Assembly (NCBI GenBank): GCA_034687125.1
Contig: JAQGBZ010000053.1
Coordinates: forward strand, 124,001 to 188,000
Length of the DNA stretch: 64,000 bases
Direction: 5' to 3'
Source of the DNA: Neelides folsomi
Taxonomy: Eukaryota > Arthropoda > Collembola > Neelipleona > Neelidae
How positions within the stretch are numbered: the first letter of the stretch is position 1; each line of letters starts with the position of its first letter. The position numbers were made by a program, and so were the translations under genes. The notes beneath the pieces were generated by a model. That model ran no database searches. It was not told where the DNA came from and worked only from the letters and a program-made list of their open reading frames with translations. Shown piece by piece: positions 27,701 to 35,561 of the stretch.

Positions 27701-28054
27701 CTCTTTGTTCACTTCTCTTTCCTTCATCTATATTTCTTTCTCAAGAGGCCTAGATGAAAATAGTTCGACAGTATTTATTCACTTCCCCCATTGTCCTTTT
27801 AATCTTCTACATTCCTCGTGACTCAAATTGCACAAAACTGTATTCAATTCTCATTGAGAATACTATTATCAATTAAAATGACCCTTCACGTTTTTCCTAT
27901 TAATCTCAATGCATACCATCATCTTATTAATTAAAAAAACTCGAGGTAAATAAAGAAGGAGCGAAAGAAATGTAAATAAATAAGTAATAAATATTAATGA
28001 TGTGGGCGAATGAAGACTCACGTGTGAAATTCGATTCCCTTCTGATTGCAACAT
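702..28054 (-). CDS. jbug: Filamin-type actin cross-linker with three CH domains (Jitterbug-like), complete 34-exon gene
   Basis: Encodes a filamin: an actin-binding head followed by a rod of immunoglobulin-like repeats that cross-links F-actin and anchors it to membrane partners. I spliced 34 coding exons by eye; their lengths sum to 8556 nt (2851 aa plus stop) and every junction keeps phase. The start is the ATG at 28052-28054; its 33-nt exon (MLQSEGNRISH) ends at a clean GTGAGT donor and joins in phase 0 to the CH1 exon. The stop is TGA at 702-704. Three CH domains, not the two of classical filamins, fit the Drosophila Jitterbug class, which is close in length (about 3000 aa, from memory). 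About 24 filamin repeats follow, most closing with a P-G-S-P-F type motif. 5' untranslated exons were not found. A possible minus-strand poly(A) signal lies at 439-444. Family assignment is very firm; orthology to jbug rather than cheerio rests on the third CH domain. Confidence 0.93.
7151..9735 (-). other. jbug: 2.6-kb intron of the filamin gene
   Basis: Intron between a donor read as GAAG|GTTAG at 9735 and the acceptor CTATAG before exon 19. I see no open frame of note, no transposase similarity and no RNA gene. A 14-bp perfect palindrome lies at 9683-9696. Confidence 0.6.
9683..9696. repeat. 14-bp perfect palindrome in an intron
   Basis: TTGTACATGTACAA, with repeats of attgtaaattg just upstream. 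It could form a small cruciform or bind a dimeric factor, but a palindrome of this length is not surprising by chance in AT-rich DNA. Confidence 0.3.
11318..16870 (-). other. jbug: 5.5-kb intron of the filamin gene, with a transposase fossil
   Basis: The largest filamin intron (donor CCAG|GTATGT at 16870, acceptor ATCAG before exon 15). It holds a decayed DDE transposase fragment near 16.1-16.3 kb, described separately, and an exon-like island at 13060-13113 on the plus strand. The small open frames between 12.7 and 14.5 kb on both strands overlap each other and show no family signature. Confidence 0.55.
16100..16300 (+). pseudogene. Decayed C-terminal fragment of a Tc1/mariner-superfamily DDE transposase
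   Basis: Read across frames, this stretch gives RWIGRG, then in another frame QWPRRSPDLTPLDFFLWG, then RLQRCLEADGAQ before a stop. That order and spacing match the end of the DDE domain in the IS630/Tc1/mariner superfamily: W-I-G-R, then the third acidic residue in S-P-D-L-T-P-L-D-F-F-L-W-G, then the short tail. At least two frameshifts and the absence of the rest of the protein show it is dead. No terminal repeats were found around it. It lies in the largest filamin intron, on the opposite strand to the host gene. Its motif set differs from that of the element at 18.4-19.05 kb, so it represents a separate family. Confidence 0.75.
18397..19051 (-). mobile_element. Mariner-type element, 655-bp internally deleted copy
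   Basis: Near-perfect 25-bp terminal inverted repeats (18397-18421 and 19027-19051, beginning CAGAGGGTGGATAAAG) flanked by TA on both sides, the mariner target-site duplication. The body on the minus strand encodes transposase remains: VTLDEVIF (likely first catalytic Asp region) and a later open part with VVGALCGRG, FYIDNVLKPLL and SPDISPLDF (third Asp). The segment that should carry the second catalytic Asp is missing between LKPLL and SPDIS, and a frameshift separates the two parts, so the copy is not autonomous. It sits in a filamin intron in the same orientation as the gene; without it the intron would be only about 120 bp. Confidence 0.92.
18446..18960 (-). pseudogene. Broken mariner transposase inside the 655-bp element
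   Basis: Two partial open segments on the minus strand. The first contains VTLDEVIFGIQDCNGE. The second starts in a different frame near 18845 (YPKRESFGLKFMVVG) and runs to a TAG at 18446-18448. The N-terminal DNA-binding domain is absent, there is a frameshift near 18850, and the middle of the catalytic domain is deleted. The intact family would carry three acidic catalytic residues; only the first and third regions are visible here. Confidence 0.85.
20471..28054 (-). other. jbug: Part of the filamin gene: exons 1-7, actin-binding head with CH1, CH2 and CH3
   Basis: Coding exons, 5' to 3' on the minus strand: 28054-28022, 26695-26377, 22809-22751, 22649-22493, 22358-22105, 21737-21620, 20658-20471. 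CH1 covers roughly residues 34-145 (key stretch TFRNWVNEHL, then DLNDGTRLIALVEAL and LKLILGLIWSL). CH2 is about residues 144-250 (LMLAWLRSVLP, DWNSGKSLSALIDY, ELSGMTYISYF). CH3 is about residues 254-358 (ATLNWVRNQLP, DWNDGQLVCELVRSLGG, HLGIMAYTAAFQW). The DWN-G-L pattern in CH2 and CH3 matches the conserved filamin CH core. The tandem CH1-CH2 pair is the expected F-actin binding unit; the role of CH3 is inference. Confidence 0.92.
22810..26376 (-). other. jbug: 3.6-kb intron of the filamin gene inside CH1
   Basis: Phase-1 intron that splits CH1 after the VNIG residues (donor GTAAGG at 26376, acceptor TTTCAG at 22810). No coding signal, repeat with clear termini or RNA gene was seen. A short plus-strand open frame at 25516-25761 has no supporting features. 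Confidence 0.55.
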
Positions 28055-29219
28055 CTTCGTCTCACTTGTCACCGAAAATGACTAAAGGGGTGGTTAAAGG
28101 CGGGTCCTCAGAGAGGCGGGTTCTAATACAAGAGGTATCATGTGGAAAATATGTACAGGTGGGAATTTGAGACTCCGTCGCTGTCAGGCGGCGGGAGGCG
28201 ACTGAGGGGCCCACAGGTGAGTCGAAGGCCGAACACTTTCACTTTCCTTTTACGAATTCTCGCCCCCACGAACCCCCTTACATAACATTCCTCTGGCTCA
28301 TTATCTTTCCTGCCCATCCTCTTATTAACCCTCTCACTAGGCAGAACAGGCAGAGATGAACCAACATCTCTCTCCTTTGCTTTATGAATACATCACGCAC
28401 GGAGTTATGACTTCTTAAACATATCGAGGTCTCTATGTATAGAAGGAAGTTATACATAGAGAGATGCATCAAGGTGTGTATCGTTTGAATGGGAAACCTC
28501 CTTCTTCATTTCCTCAATACATGAAGAATTCAAGATGCTACCTGTGTTCCGAACACGCAGAAAGGATTTTTGCCCTTTTGCTCTTTAACCGTTATACAAG
28601 TTCAAAAATATTTTCTGAAAACTCCGTTAAGTCTTTTAGACCACTCTTACATTATTTAGCAATTTTAATATTAATTATGAAAATAATTATTATTTTATCT
28701 AATTGTGCTTAATCTCTAATTCCTTTTGACTAGTGACGAGTTGATTGATTCCTGAATTAGTATTAATAACAATAACTATTTTGATTAAGTACGCAGTTCC
28801 GCAAGTTAATTAAAAGAAAGAATTCCGTAATGATCAGATAGGTCAAGTTACAATTAATTGTTTCAATTATTAGAAAGCGAAGGAAGTCATAAAGGTACTT
28901 CTGAGTATTAATACTCGTGGGAGGATTACATTTCAATTAAAAGTAATGAGTTAGAGTCGTGTAGCCATGTTGTAATAAAACGCATGTCAATATTAATAGA
29001 TTTGTTTGACTTCATTCATTTGTGCGACAGTGCTTGTCTTATTTTAGTTACCCTTATAATATTTATACGTAATAAGTACTTTATCTATTACGCGAATGGT
29101 CTTTGAGAAAAACATGTCAAGGAAGAACGAAATATCTATTTTATCTAAAAATGGAATGAGGAGCGTTTATAACGAGAATTTGAGATATTACATTATTTCC
29201 GATTCGGTTCGTCCTTTGG
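28055..29219. other. Divergent intergenic region between the filamin gene (minus) and the single-exon gene (plus)
   Basis: Contains the presumed filamin 5' untranslated sequence and promoter, and the upstream part of the plus-strand gene's promoter. A local GC-rich stretch lies near 28180-28230. No coding exon was recognised; the minus open frames at 27869-28072 and 28278-28472 are mostly intron or untranslated sequence, apart from the 33-nt first filamin exon. Confidence 0.45.
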
Positions 29220-29227
29220 TATATAAG
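29220..29227 (+). promoter_or_regulatory. TATA box of the single-exon gene
   Basis: TATATAAG, about 130 bp upstream of the chosen ATG at 29351. Transcription would be expected to begin around 29250. The leader would then include a short upstream ORF (ATG at 29326, 14 codons, stop at 29368-29370) that overlaps the main start in another frame and could lower translation. Confidence 0.5.
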
Positions 29228-29350
29228 TAATAACACACTCGGTTTTCTCCGAACTTCATTGCAAAGCTTCGGCTCAACGCACAAGTTGGCTCTCCACCAA
29301 ACTCTTTCCATTCATTTTCTGTTCAATGTCTTTTCTGAGTGTTTGGGCAA

Positions 29351-30742
29351 ATGGGATCGAGAATCCCTGACAGTGTGATTAAAAATTGGACTAGCTTAAG
29401 AAATTTTGAAATCAATAAACCTTGTTGTAATTCCCAAATTGAAGTTGAGAATCAAAGGAGTCCAAGAAATATTTCATTTAAGAAATTCAAGTTCTTTCCC
29501 CATATTCCTTCCAGTAAAGTTGAGCCAAAGATTGAAATTTTGACATCTTCAAGTAATTTAAACATTGCTGTTTCTCTCTCTCGAAATCCAACTCCAATAC
29601 CTAAAAGAAAACTCAAAGAAAACAAAGGAAAAATTCAAGAATCTTGTAAAGGATTAAATTATAATGAGGATTCACTTTTAACTCTATCAAGCGTTAAAAC
29701 TGGAAGTGTCACTACAGACTTAATAATAATTGATAATCATTTCGAATCATTTTTTAAATTAGAATTTGTAAGGAATTGTTTCCCAAAATTTTGTTCAAGA
29801 GTCACTCCGCATATTTCCAGCTTCGATTTACCAGATTCAAGCATAGGAATGAGCATTAACGAAACGTCCCAAGACAAATACGAAGAGAATTCACAAGGAA
29901 AACGAAAAGGATTTTTCAGAAGAAATTTCAAATTACCGAGTTTTAAAATATTGAGTTTAACAAGTCATTTCGGGTCATCTAATGAAGAATATGAAAAAGA
30001 GAAAAAATCCATATCTCCATCAAAAGAAAAAGACTCGTTCGATTTTAGTTCTTCGATTTGCGATGATTTAAGTTATTCTGACACGGGAATCCAGGAATTT
30101 CTCTCGATGTTCCCAATCGATCGAATAACTGAGGGATTGAGAATGAGTAATGAGTCCATTGAAGTCACTGCAATTGACATTCGCACACATTGCGAAGAAC
30201 CTCCAAACCCTACTGAGAAAATGAATGGTGAAATCGAGAATTCTGATGGGTTTTTTAATTTTACATTACCACGAGTCGTTAAATCTTCAAAAACTAAAGG
30301 GGTTATTGGGATCTTGAAACGGCAACGGTCCCTTCCGTCCCCAAAGTCTGGGAGTGGGAATAATGGTACGACCGATCTAATGATCAAAAAAGAAAATCAA
30401 AACCGAGAGAATTGGAAGAATGGGAAAAATGAAAGGTCCGAGAACAAAGAAAACGAAGGGATTAAGTCCCGCATTGAGAAAGTTCAATTTGCAGAAGAAA
30501 TCGAGAAGAAAGAAGAGAATGAGAACTTGAGTGCGAATTGGAGCTTCAATGATTCGGTCGACGAGGATTGTTGTTCGGAAATTGAAGAGTTAACTGGATT
30601 GAATGACCAAGATCTGGAGGAACCTTCATTTTCCGCCATGGAGCGGCAAACACTTTTTCTTCGTAGTAGAAGGAAACTCTCTAGGCAAGATACAACAAGG
30701 AACGTCGCCCCGCCCGACTTTTCAATTAACAATATCCAGTAA
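29351..30742 (+). CDS. Unrecognised 463-aa single-exon protein, Ser/Lys/Glu-rich
   Basis: Intronless open frame, unusually long for this AT-rich background. The frame is open from 29339 but the first ATG is at 29351; the stop is TAA at 30740-30742. No signal peptide, membrane segment or known domain is visible. The protein is rich in Ser, Lys, Asn and Glu, with basic patches (GKRKGFFRRNFK, SRRKLSRQ) and acidic ones (SVDEDCCSEIEEL). GILKRQRS at residue 320 is followed by KVQFAEEIEKKEE at residue 377; KVQF fits the [R/K]-V-x-F docking motif for protein phosphatase 1, so a PP1 regulatory subunit is one possibility. TATA box upstream and AATAAA after the stop support a real transcription unit. 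It could also be a retrocopy, but no parent was seen. The function is unknown. Confidence 0.75.
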   Translation: MGSRIPDSVIKNWTSLRNFEINKPCCNSQIEVENQRSPRNISFKKFKFFPHIPSSKVEPKIEILTSSSNLNIAVSLSRNPTPIPKRKLKENKGKIQESCKGLNYNEDSLLTLSSVKTGSVTTDLIIIDNHFESFFKLEFVRNCFPKFCSRVTPHISSFDLPDSSIGMSINETSQDKYEENSQGKRKGFFRRNFKLPSFKILSLTSHFGSSNEEYEKEKKSISPSKEKDSFDFSSSICDDLSYSDTGIQEFLSMFPIDRITEGLRMSNESIEVTAIDIRTHCEEPPNPTEKMNGEIENSDGFFNFTLPRVVKSSKTKGVIGILKRQRSLPSPKSGSGNNGTTDLMIKKENQNRENWKNGKNERSENKENEGIKSRIEKVQFAEEIEKKEENENLSANWSFNDSVDEDCCSEIEELTGLNDQDLEEPSFSAMERQTLFLRSRRKLSRQDTTRNVAPPDFSINNIQ

Positions 30743-30798
30743 TAAATAAATGTTAACTGTGAATTTGGTTGGGTATTATATTCATGAAATTCACTATT

Positions 30799-30804
30799 AA
30801 TAAA
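30799..30804 (+). terminator. Poly(A) signal of the single-exon gene
   Basis: AATAAA about 57 nt after the stop codon. A second AATAAATAAA overlaps the stop codon itself (30740-30750). Confidence 0.45.
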
Positions 30805-32990
30805 TCTTAAAATATAGATTAAAGTCGTGATTTATTGAAATACGCCAATGTGTATTATATATTATGCTTCATAATCGCAATTAAATAGATAATAAGTTTA
30901 TATTAATTCTATTTATATTTTTAATAAACGTTAATGGCTATATTACGGCAATGATTTGTAGGCTTAATGCGAAATTATAAATATAAGTATACATAATATT
31001 AAAGTTGTTTAAATTTAAAATATGATCAATAAAATATCTTTTGATTGCTAACAATGAGCACAAAAATCAAACCTTTTTATCCCTTTTTATTACTTTCTTT
31101 CAACTGCATACTGCAGCGCCATTTTACATTTAAGATACAAGTACACATTATACTCATTACGTCATTACATTACAGTACTTTCAATTCAATTTAATAGTTA
31201 ACTGCTAAATCCAATTTCATATCTAGTAAATTTCTGTATTAGAACAATAATGAAAGGGCTTCTAAGGTGTACAAACAATGCAATGACAAGCAGATGCAGT
31301 GAAGAGAACGAAGCATACTTCCATACGTCACATTAGGCATATAATTTTAGATTCACCTTGAACAGACGGTCCAAATTATTGAAGAATCGGAAATTATTAA
31401 TTTGACTGACAGACAATGACTAACTAACTTACACGTATTTTGGGGAATGAAGAGCTATTTTCTTTGGAAGTGACGTGAGAGTCATTCATTTCAAAACTTT
31501 TTGTTTCATTTTTCTCGTTTTCGCCATCGAATTCGTACGATGTTCTAGCTTCAAGACTTATTTTTCTCTTATAGTTCAAAAACAATTTTGAAATTTTCTT
31601 GAGTTGTAAAGACGGCGACACTTCATTCCGCAAATATGGCAGTCCAGTCCATCAGGGCTATATTGATCCTCTTGTCCAATGGTAGAAGAGAAAGTACCCA
31701 AATGAAATTATTAAATTATAAGCAAAAATTAATGTTTGAAACTTACAAATGACAGGTAAAATGGTAATCCAATAAACTCATTTTATAAAAAATAACTAGC
31801 TCTAAATTCACAATGAATGTAAAACACCATACATGAGAGGCATGAGAGCTCAAAGCTTAAACACCTAATTGCACAATTGAAAAATTTTGATTCACCTCCT
31901 TTTCTATAACCTCAAAAACTTCATTATTTTAGATTATTATCAAAATTAAGAGGTCAATCATTAACTTTGAGAAGCCAAATTATTGTAATTTTGGCATTTT
32001 ATTTTTAACATCAAAGATATCTTCCACTGACATTGAGAATTTATTTTCACCCAATCATTCAAGATGAATTGAGAATTGGTACCAGCTATCAGTAATAAAA
32101 TAACATACCCCAACTTATTATTAGTCATTAATAATGACTCAATATTAATGACTTACATTTTGTCATTATTCTCATTATTAATATTAATGACTATTGAACA
32201 CCTACTATTTGCCATTATTTGTTATTATTTGTTATTATTTTTTATATATTTCTTTGTATTGAATAGATACTTACACTTATATATCACAAATAAAACATAT
32301 TGAAAATACTCATTGTATTCTGAAACAAAGATACTGTGTGGAAGAAAGAACTTCCTTTGTTCATCTTATCGCGTCCCTGCATGGAATGAGATAATGGACT
32401 TCTCTTGAAACTAAAGTCAGTCCGAAGTGAATGTATTGATTCTCTTATCTCTAAACAAATAACATGTTTGTGTTATTTCAGCTTTTGCATATGTAAATCA
32501 AAAGGAAGCGTGTTTGCGCTTGAACTACGCCAATTTGAAAAAAAAATTGGCCTTGTACTATTTTAAGCACACTCTCTATTAAATGTATTATTTATTTTAA
32601 ATCCATTACATAATTTATTTGGACAAGGGATTTATAATTACGAAAGGGAAACTTAGTATATTTATAAAAACTCAACTGATAAAATATTGTACAAATCGAC
32701 ACGTTTGTGATATCAGAGGAGGAAGAAGAGATAAAAATTCATTCATAGATTCTTCGCGAGAGAGAGGAAGAGTTAAATAAAAGTACAAAGTTGATTTGTT
32801 AAACTCCATTCCATGAGGATGAGTTGGTCGATTACACAATTGGAAGGAAATTAATTGAATCTCGTTGGCTCCTTCGGAGGAGGAAGGGTCATATGGAATT
32901 ACTGGCTAGTCAACGAACCTCCCCTTATCGTCCACTGGACCAGCCAACTTATTGCTCCGCTCTCAACCCAACTACGACACATTTTTTAAA
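30805..32990. other. Intergenic, AT-rich; no supported gene
   Basis: About 2.2 kb between the single-exon gene and the MOSPD-like gene. A minus-strand open frame at 31424-31633 ends at a good-looking donor (GTAAGT) but has no usable start or acceptor in frame, so I did not call it. The stretch 32080-32230 is TA-rich with repeated TTATTA/ATTATT units. Confidence 0.5.
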
Positions 32991-33232
32991 CAATTTCTTT
33001 CTTCTCTTTGTTCTTCACCTCGAATCGTCGATTGGATCTTAACGGTGAGTGTATTTTTATAGTTCTGTTGGCTCAAATACCTTGCTCGACTTTGTTGAGC
33101 GAATTAGTCAACGGCTGTAAGAATAATTAACTTATCAATGTTATGTGACTTGTAATCTCGACATTAATTGGGTTATTGCGACACAATTTTATTCGTACGA
33201 TTTATTAACTTTGTTATTTTATTGCTTTGCAG

Positions 33233-34150
33233 TGAAGGCGGAAAAGGAAACGTTCCTAGTCGGAAAAATAACAATAATTTCTCGAAGATGGATAAATTTG
33301 GAGATGATGAGTCTTCTGTGTGTTTATCTCGAGTCCCTGTCTTCGTCTTCCCATCAGCTGTCGTTTTTAATGCTCAAGAGAGAGATCACCTGAAGCAAAT
33401 TCTCACAATTTACAACCCATATGAATTCCCGATCAGATTCAAAGGTAAAAAAAATTTTCGACAGTATTCCGTCGAATGCCACAATAGTAATTCTAGTTTT
33501 CTGTAAAATTGCAAACTCAAATGATAATTTAATTTTCTAAATAACATTCAATAATTCATTTATTATCAAAAGAATCTAAACATTTACAAAGTAAAATAAA
33601 AATTGATTTGAATTGTAAATATAATTTTACTAAATTTATTTTAGTCTTGTCGACATCCCCGTCCCACTATACTGTCGTGGATCCTGAAGGAAGCATTAAA
33701 TCGAAGCACAGTGTGGACTTAATTCTGAGGCTCACATCGAATGTGCCGAGTGAGGCAATCAACAGTCTCGAAGACAAGTTCCGGGTCCAAATCTTCAACT
33801 ACCACACGAAGCAGTCAATTGGACGAAAAGACATTCCTTCAACTATCTTCTTCTCTCAATCAGGACCAGCCACCGGATTTTCAGACACAAAGAGCCTTTC
33901 GGGTCTCACGGATTTTCAGCAGCTTGGACCTCAAAACCTCCCTGAGAGAGACCCATCGGTATTTCTCGCCCATCGCCCAAACTACGTCGCTGTCGCTACT
34001 GCATTCGTTTGCATCCTCGGGCTGCTCCTTCCCGTTTCGGAAATCCCGGGTCCTTCCGTCGTCCCTGTTTGGCTTCATTTGACTGTGAACCAAAAGCTCC
34101 TTGTCGCCTATACTTTAGGTCTCGTCACAATGGTCATCTTCCGCCCTTAG
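33233..34150 (+). CDS. MOSPD1/3-type MSP-domain ER membrane protein (220 aa)
   Basis: Coding exons 33288-33444 and 33645-34150, phase 1, 220 aa. An N-terminal major sperm protein (MSP) domain spans about residues 15-115; VPVFVFPSAVVFNAQE and LTIYNPYEFPIRFKVLSTSP match the MOSPD1/MOSPD3 consensus closely. Two hydrophobic segments follow near the C-terminus (VAVATAFVCILGLLLPV and VNQKLLVAYTLGLVTMVIF), with the linking LHLTVNQKLL motif typical of the family. MOSPD proteins sit in the ER membrane and use the MSP domain to bind short FFAT/FFNT-like motifs at organelle contacts. A 5' untranslated exon ends at 33044 (AACG|GTGAGT) and splices to an acceptor at 33231-33232, just upstream of the ATG at 33288. 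The assignment to MOSPD1 versus MOSPD3 is not resolvable here. Confidence 0.92.
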
Positions 34151-34320
34151 CTATTAGAAACAAAAAAAATCGCTAACCCACGACTCATTTATACACTTAA
34201 TACTTTATTCAAAGGGCTGCTCGTTTTGTGACTTTGAAAACATATTCAATTTAAATATTATTGCGATTACTACATATTAATAATGTATATGTTTAATTAA
34301 CTCTTTTATGAAATTACCGA

Positions 34321-34326
34321 AATAAA
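34321..34326 (+). terminator. Poly(A) signal of the MOSPD-like gene
   Basis: AATAAA about 170 nt after the stop. A second AATAAA lies at 34442-34447. The opposing gene's 3' end is only a few hundred bases away. Confidence 0.4.
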
Positions 34327-34689
34327 TTTTACAAACACGCGCAAAATATTATTCGTTCAACGATCATTTTTCGCATTTTTGTATCGATCTTAGAATAGCA
34401 ATATAGGGTATTTGTATAGATAGTATACGATTGTACATGTAAATAAAATTCCTTTTTGAATAATTGTTTATGAATTTTAAACTATAGAATATTTATCAGT
34501 TCTTTACAATATTATTTGGATGAAATGATTTAATTCATTTGTAATATTTTTATTAAATGTTTTGAAAATGCAAGTATGACAAAATTAAAAAATATATAAG
34601 TAATGTAAAAATATTAATGGGGAATTATACTTAAATATTATTATTAGGTTGTGAGAGTTGTGACATATTAGGAATATCGGATGAGATTG

Positions 34690-35512
34690 TTAGTAAGCTC
34701 CATATGCTGGGAACGGTGCACCATATCCTCCATTGAGTCCTCCAATTCCCGTGAGCCCAAATCCTCCCCCGTATTCCTTCCCAATTCCATGAGCAGGGAA
34801 GATGGGAATTTTGTGGGAGAAATCTTGGGTTTGATATTGGTGAGATGTGTAGCCTGGTCCCTCTTCATGAACCTGAAATACATTTTAAATGTAAAAATTC
34901 AAACCTTGAAACATTCTTGGAATGTTATTATTATTATAATAACATGTTATATTAATGTAACTACATACATAAATATTATGTAATTTTAATATTTTAATAC
35001 AAAATTCCTAAGAACTTACACCGTATTCAAATCCATACGGCGATTGGTTGACTTTCACCTTAGCAAAACCCGGCTGGTAAATTCCATGATGTCCATGATC
35101 GAAGCCACCTCCGTAACCACCAAATCCTCCTCCATATCCTAGCCCACCTCCGAATCCACCTCCAAAACCGCCCCCAAATCCACCTCCATACCCGCCTCCA
35201 TACCCGCCTCCAAAACCTCCTCCGAAATCTCCTCCACCACCATAAAGTCCTCCACTAAAGTCTCCACTATAATCCTTTAGATATCCAGCTTGTGCAATTC
35301 CAAAACTTCCAGCTATGAAGCACTAAATAAAAAAGAAAGTAATTACTTTATGCGTTAATTAAATAATCTAGTTTTTTATAAGTATTAAAAAGTTTGAGTA
35401 AAAGTAATTTTTTAAAATTAATGTATTTTTTGAAATGGTAGGTAAATGACCAATAAAAGGTATTTATTTAGAAATTATTTCTTACGAGGAATCGGAGACT
35501 TGCGGTGTTCAT
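34690..35512 (-). CDS. Glycine-rich secreted protein, cuticle-like (170 aa)
   Basis: Three exons on the minus strand: 35512-35486, 35322-35020 and 34872-34690, all phase 0, 170 aa with stop TAA at 34690-34692. The start MNTASLRFL plus CFIAGSFGIAQA from exon 2 forms a signal peptide with probable cleavage after AQA. The mature chain carries a run of GGGF/GGGY repeats, then VKVNQSPYGFEYG, then a tail with more Gly-Gly and Tyr ending PFPAYGAY. This composition fits structural proteins of arthropod cuticle or other secreted matrices; Gly-rich antimicrobial peptides are a less likely alternative, as no Cys framework is present. A TATA box lies about 40 bp upstream of the ATG. It is convergent with the MOSPD-like gene, the stop codons being 540 bp apart. 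Confidence 0.88.
35097..35260 (-). repeat. Coding tandem repeat (GGGF/GGGY units)
   Basis: About 12-bp units on the plus strand of the form cctccaaaacc / cctccatacc, encoding alternating Gly-Gly-Gly-Phe and Gly-Gly-Gly-Tyr on the minus strand within exon 2 of the glycine-rich gene. Unit number in such arrays usually varies between alleles. Confidence 0.8.
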
Positions 35513-35552
35513 TGCTCAGCAGGACTGCTCAGCATGTTGGTATCTTTTCCAT

Positions 35553-35561
35553 CTTTATATA
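35553..35561 (-). promoter_or_regulatory. TATA box of the glycine-rich protein gene
   Basis: TATATAAAG read on the minus strand, 41-49 nt upstream of the start codon at 35512. The expected transcription start near 35530 leaves a very short leader, typical of cuticle-type genes. Confidence 0.65.

Noticed and set aside
31424-31633. Minus-strand open frame, Lys/Glu/Ser-rich, ending at a GTAAGT-like donor
   Set aside because: No ATG or acceptor in frame: a TGA lies shortly upstream with no AG between. Another frame gives a short CxxCxxxC-like stretch but also stops quickly.
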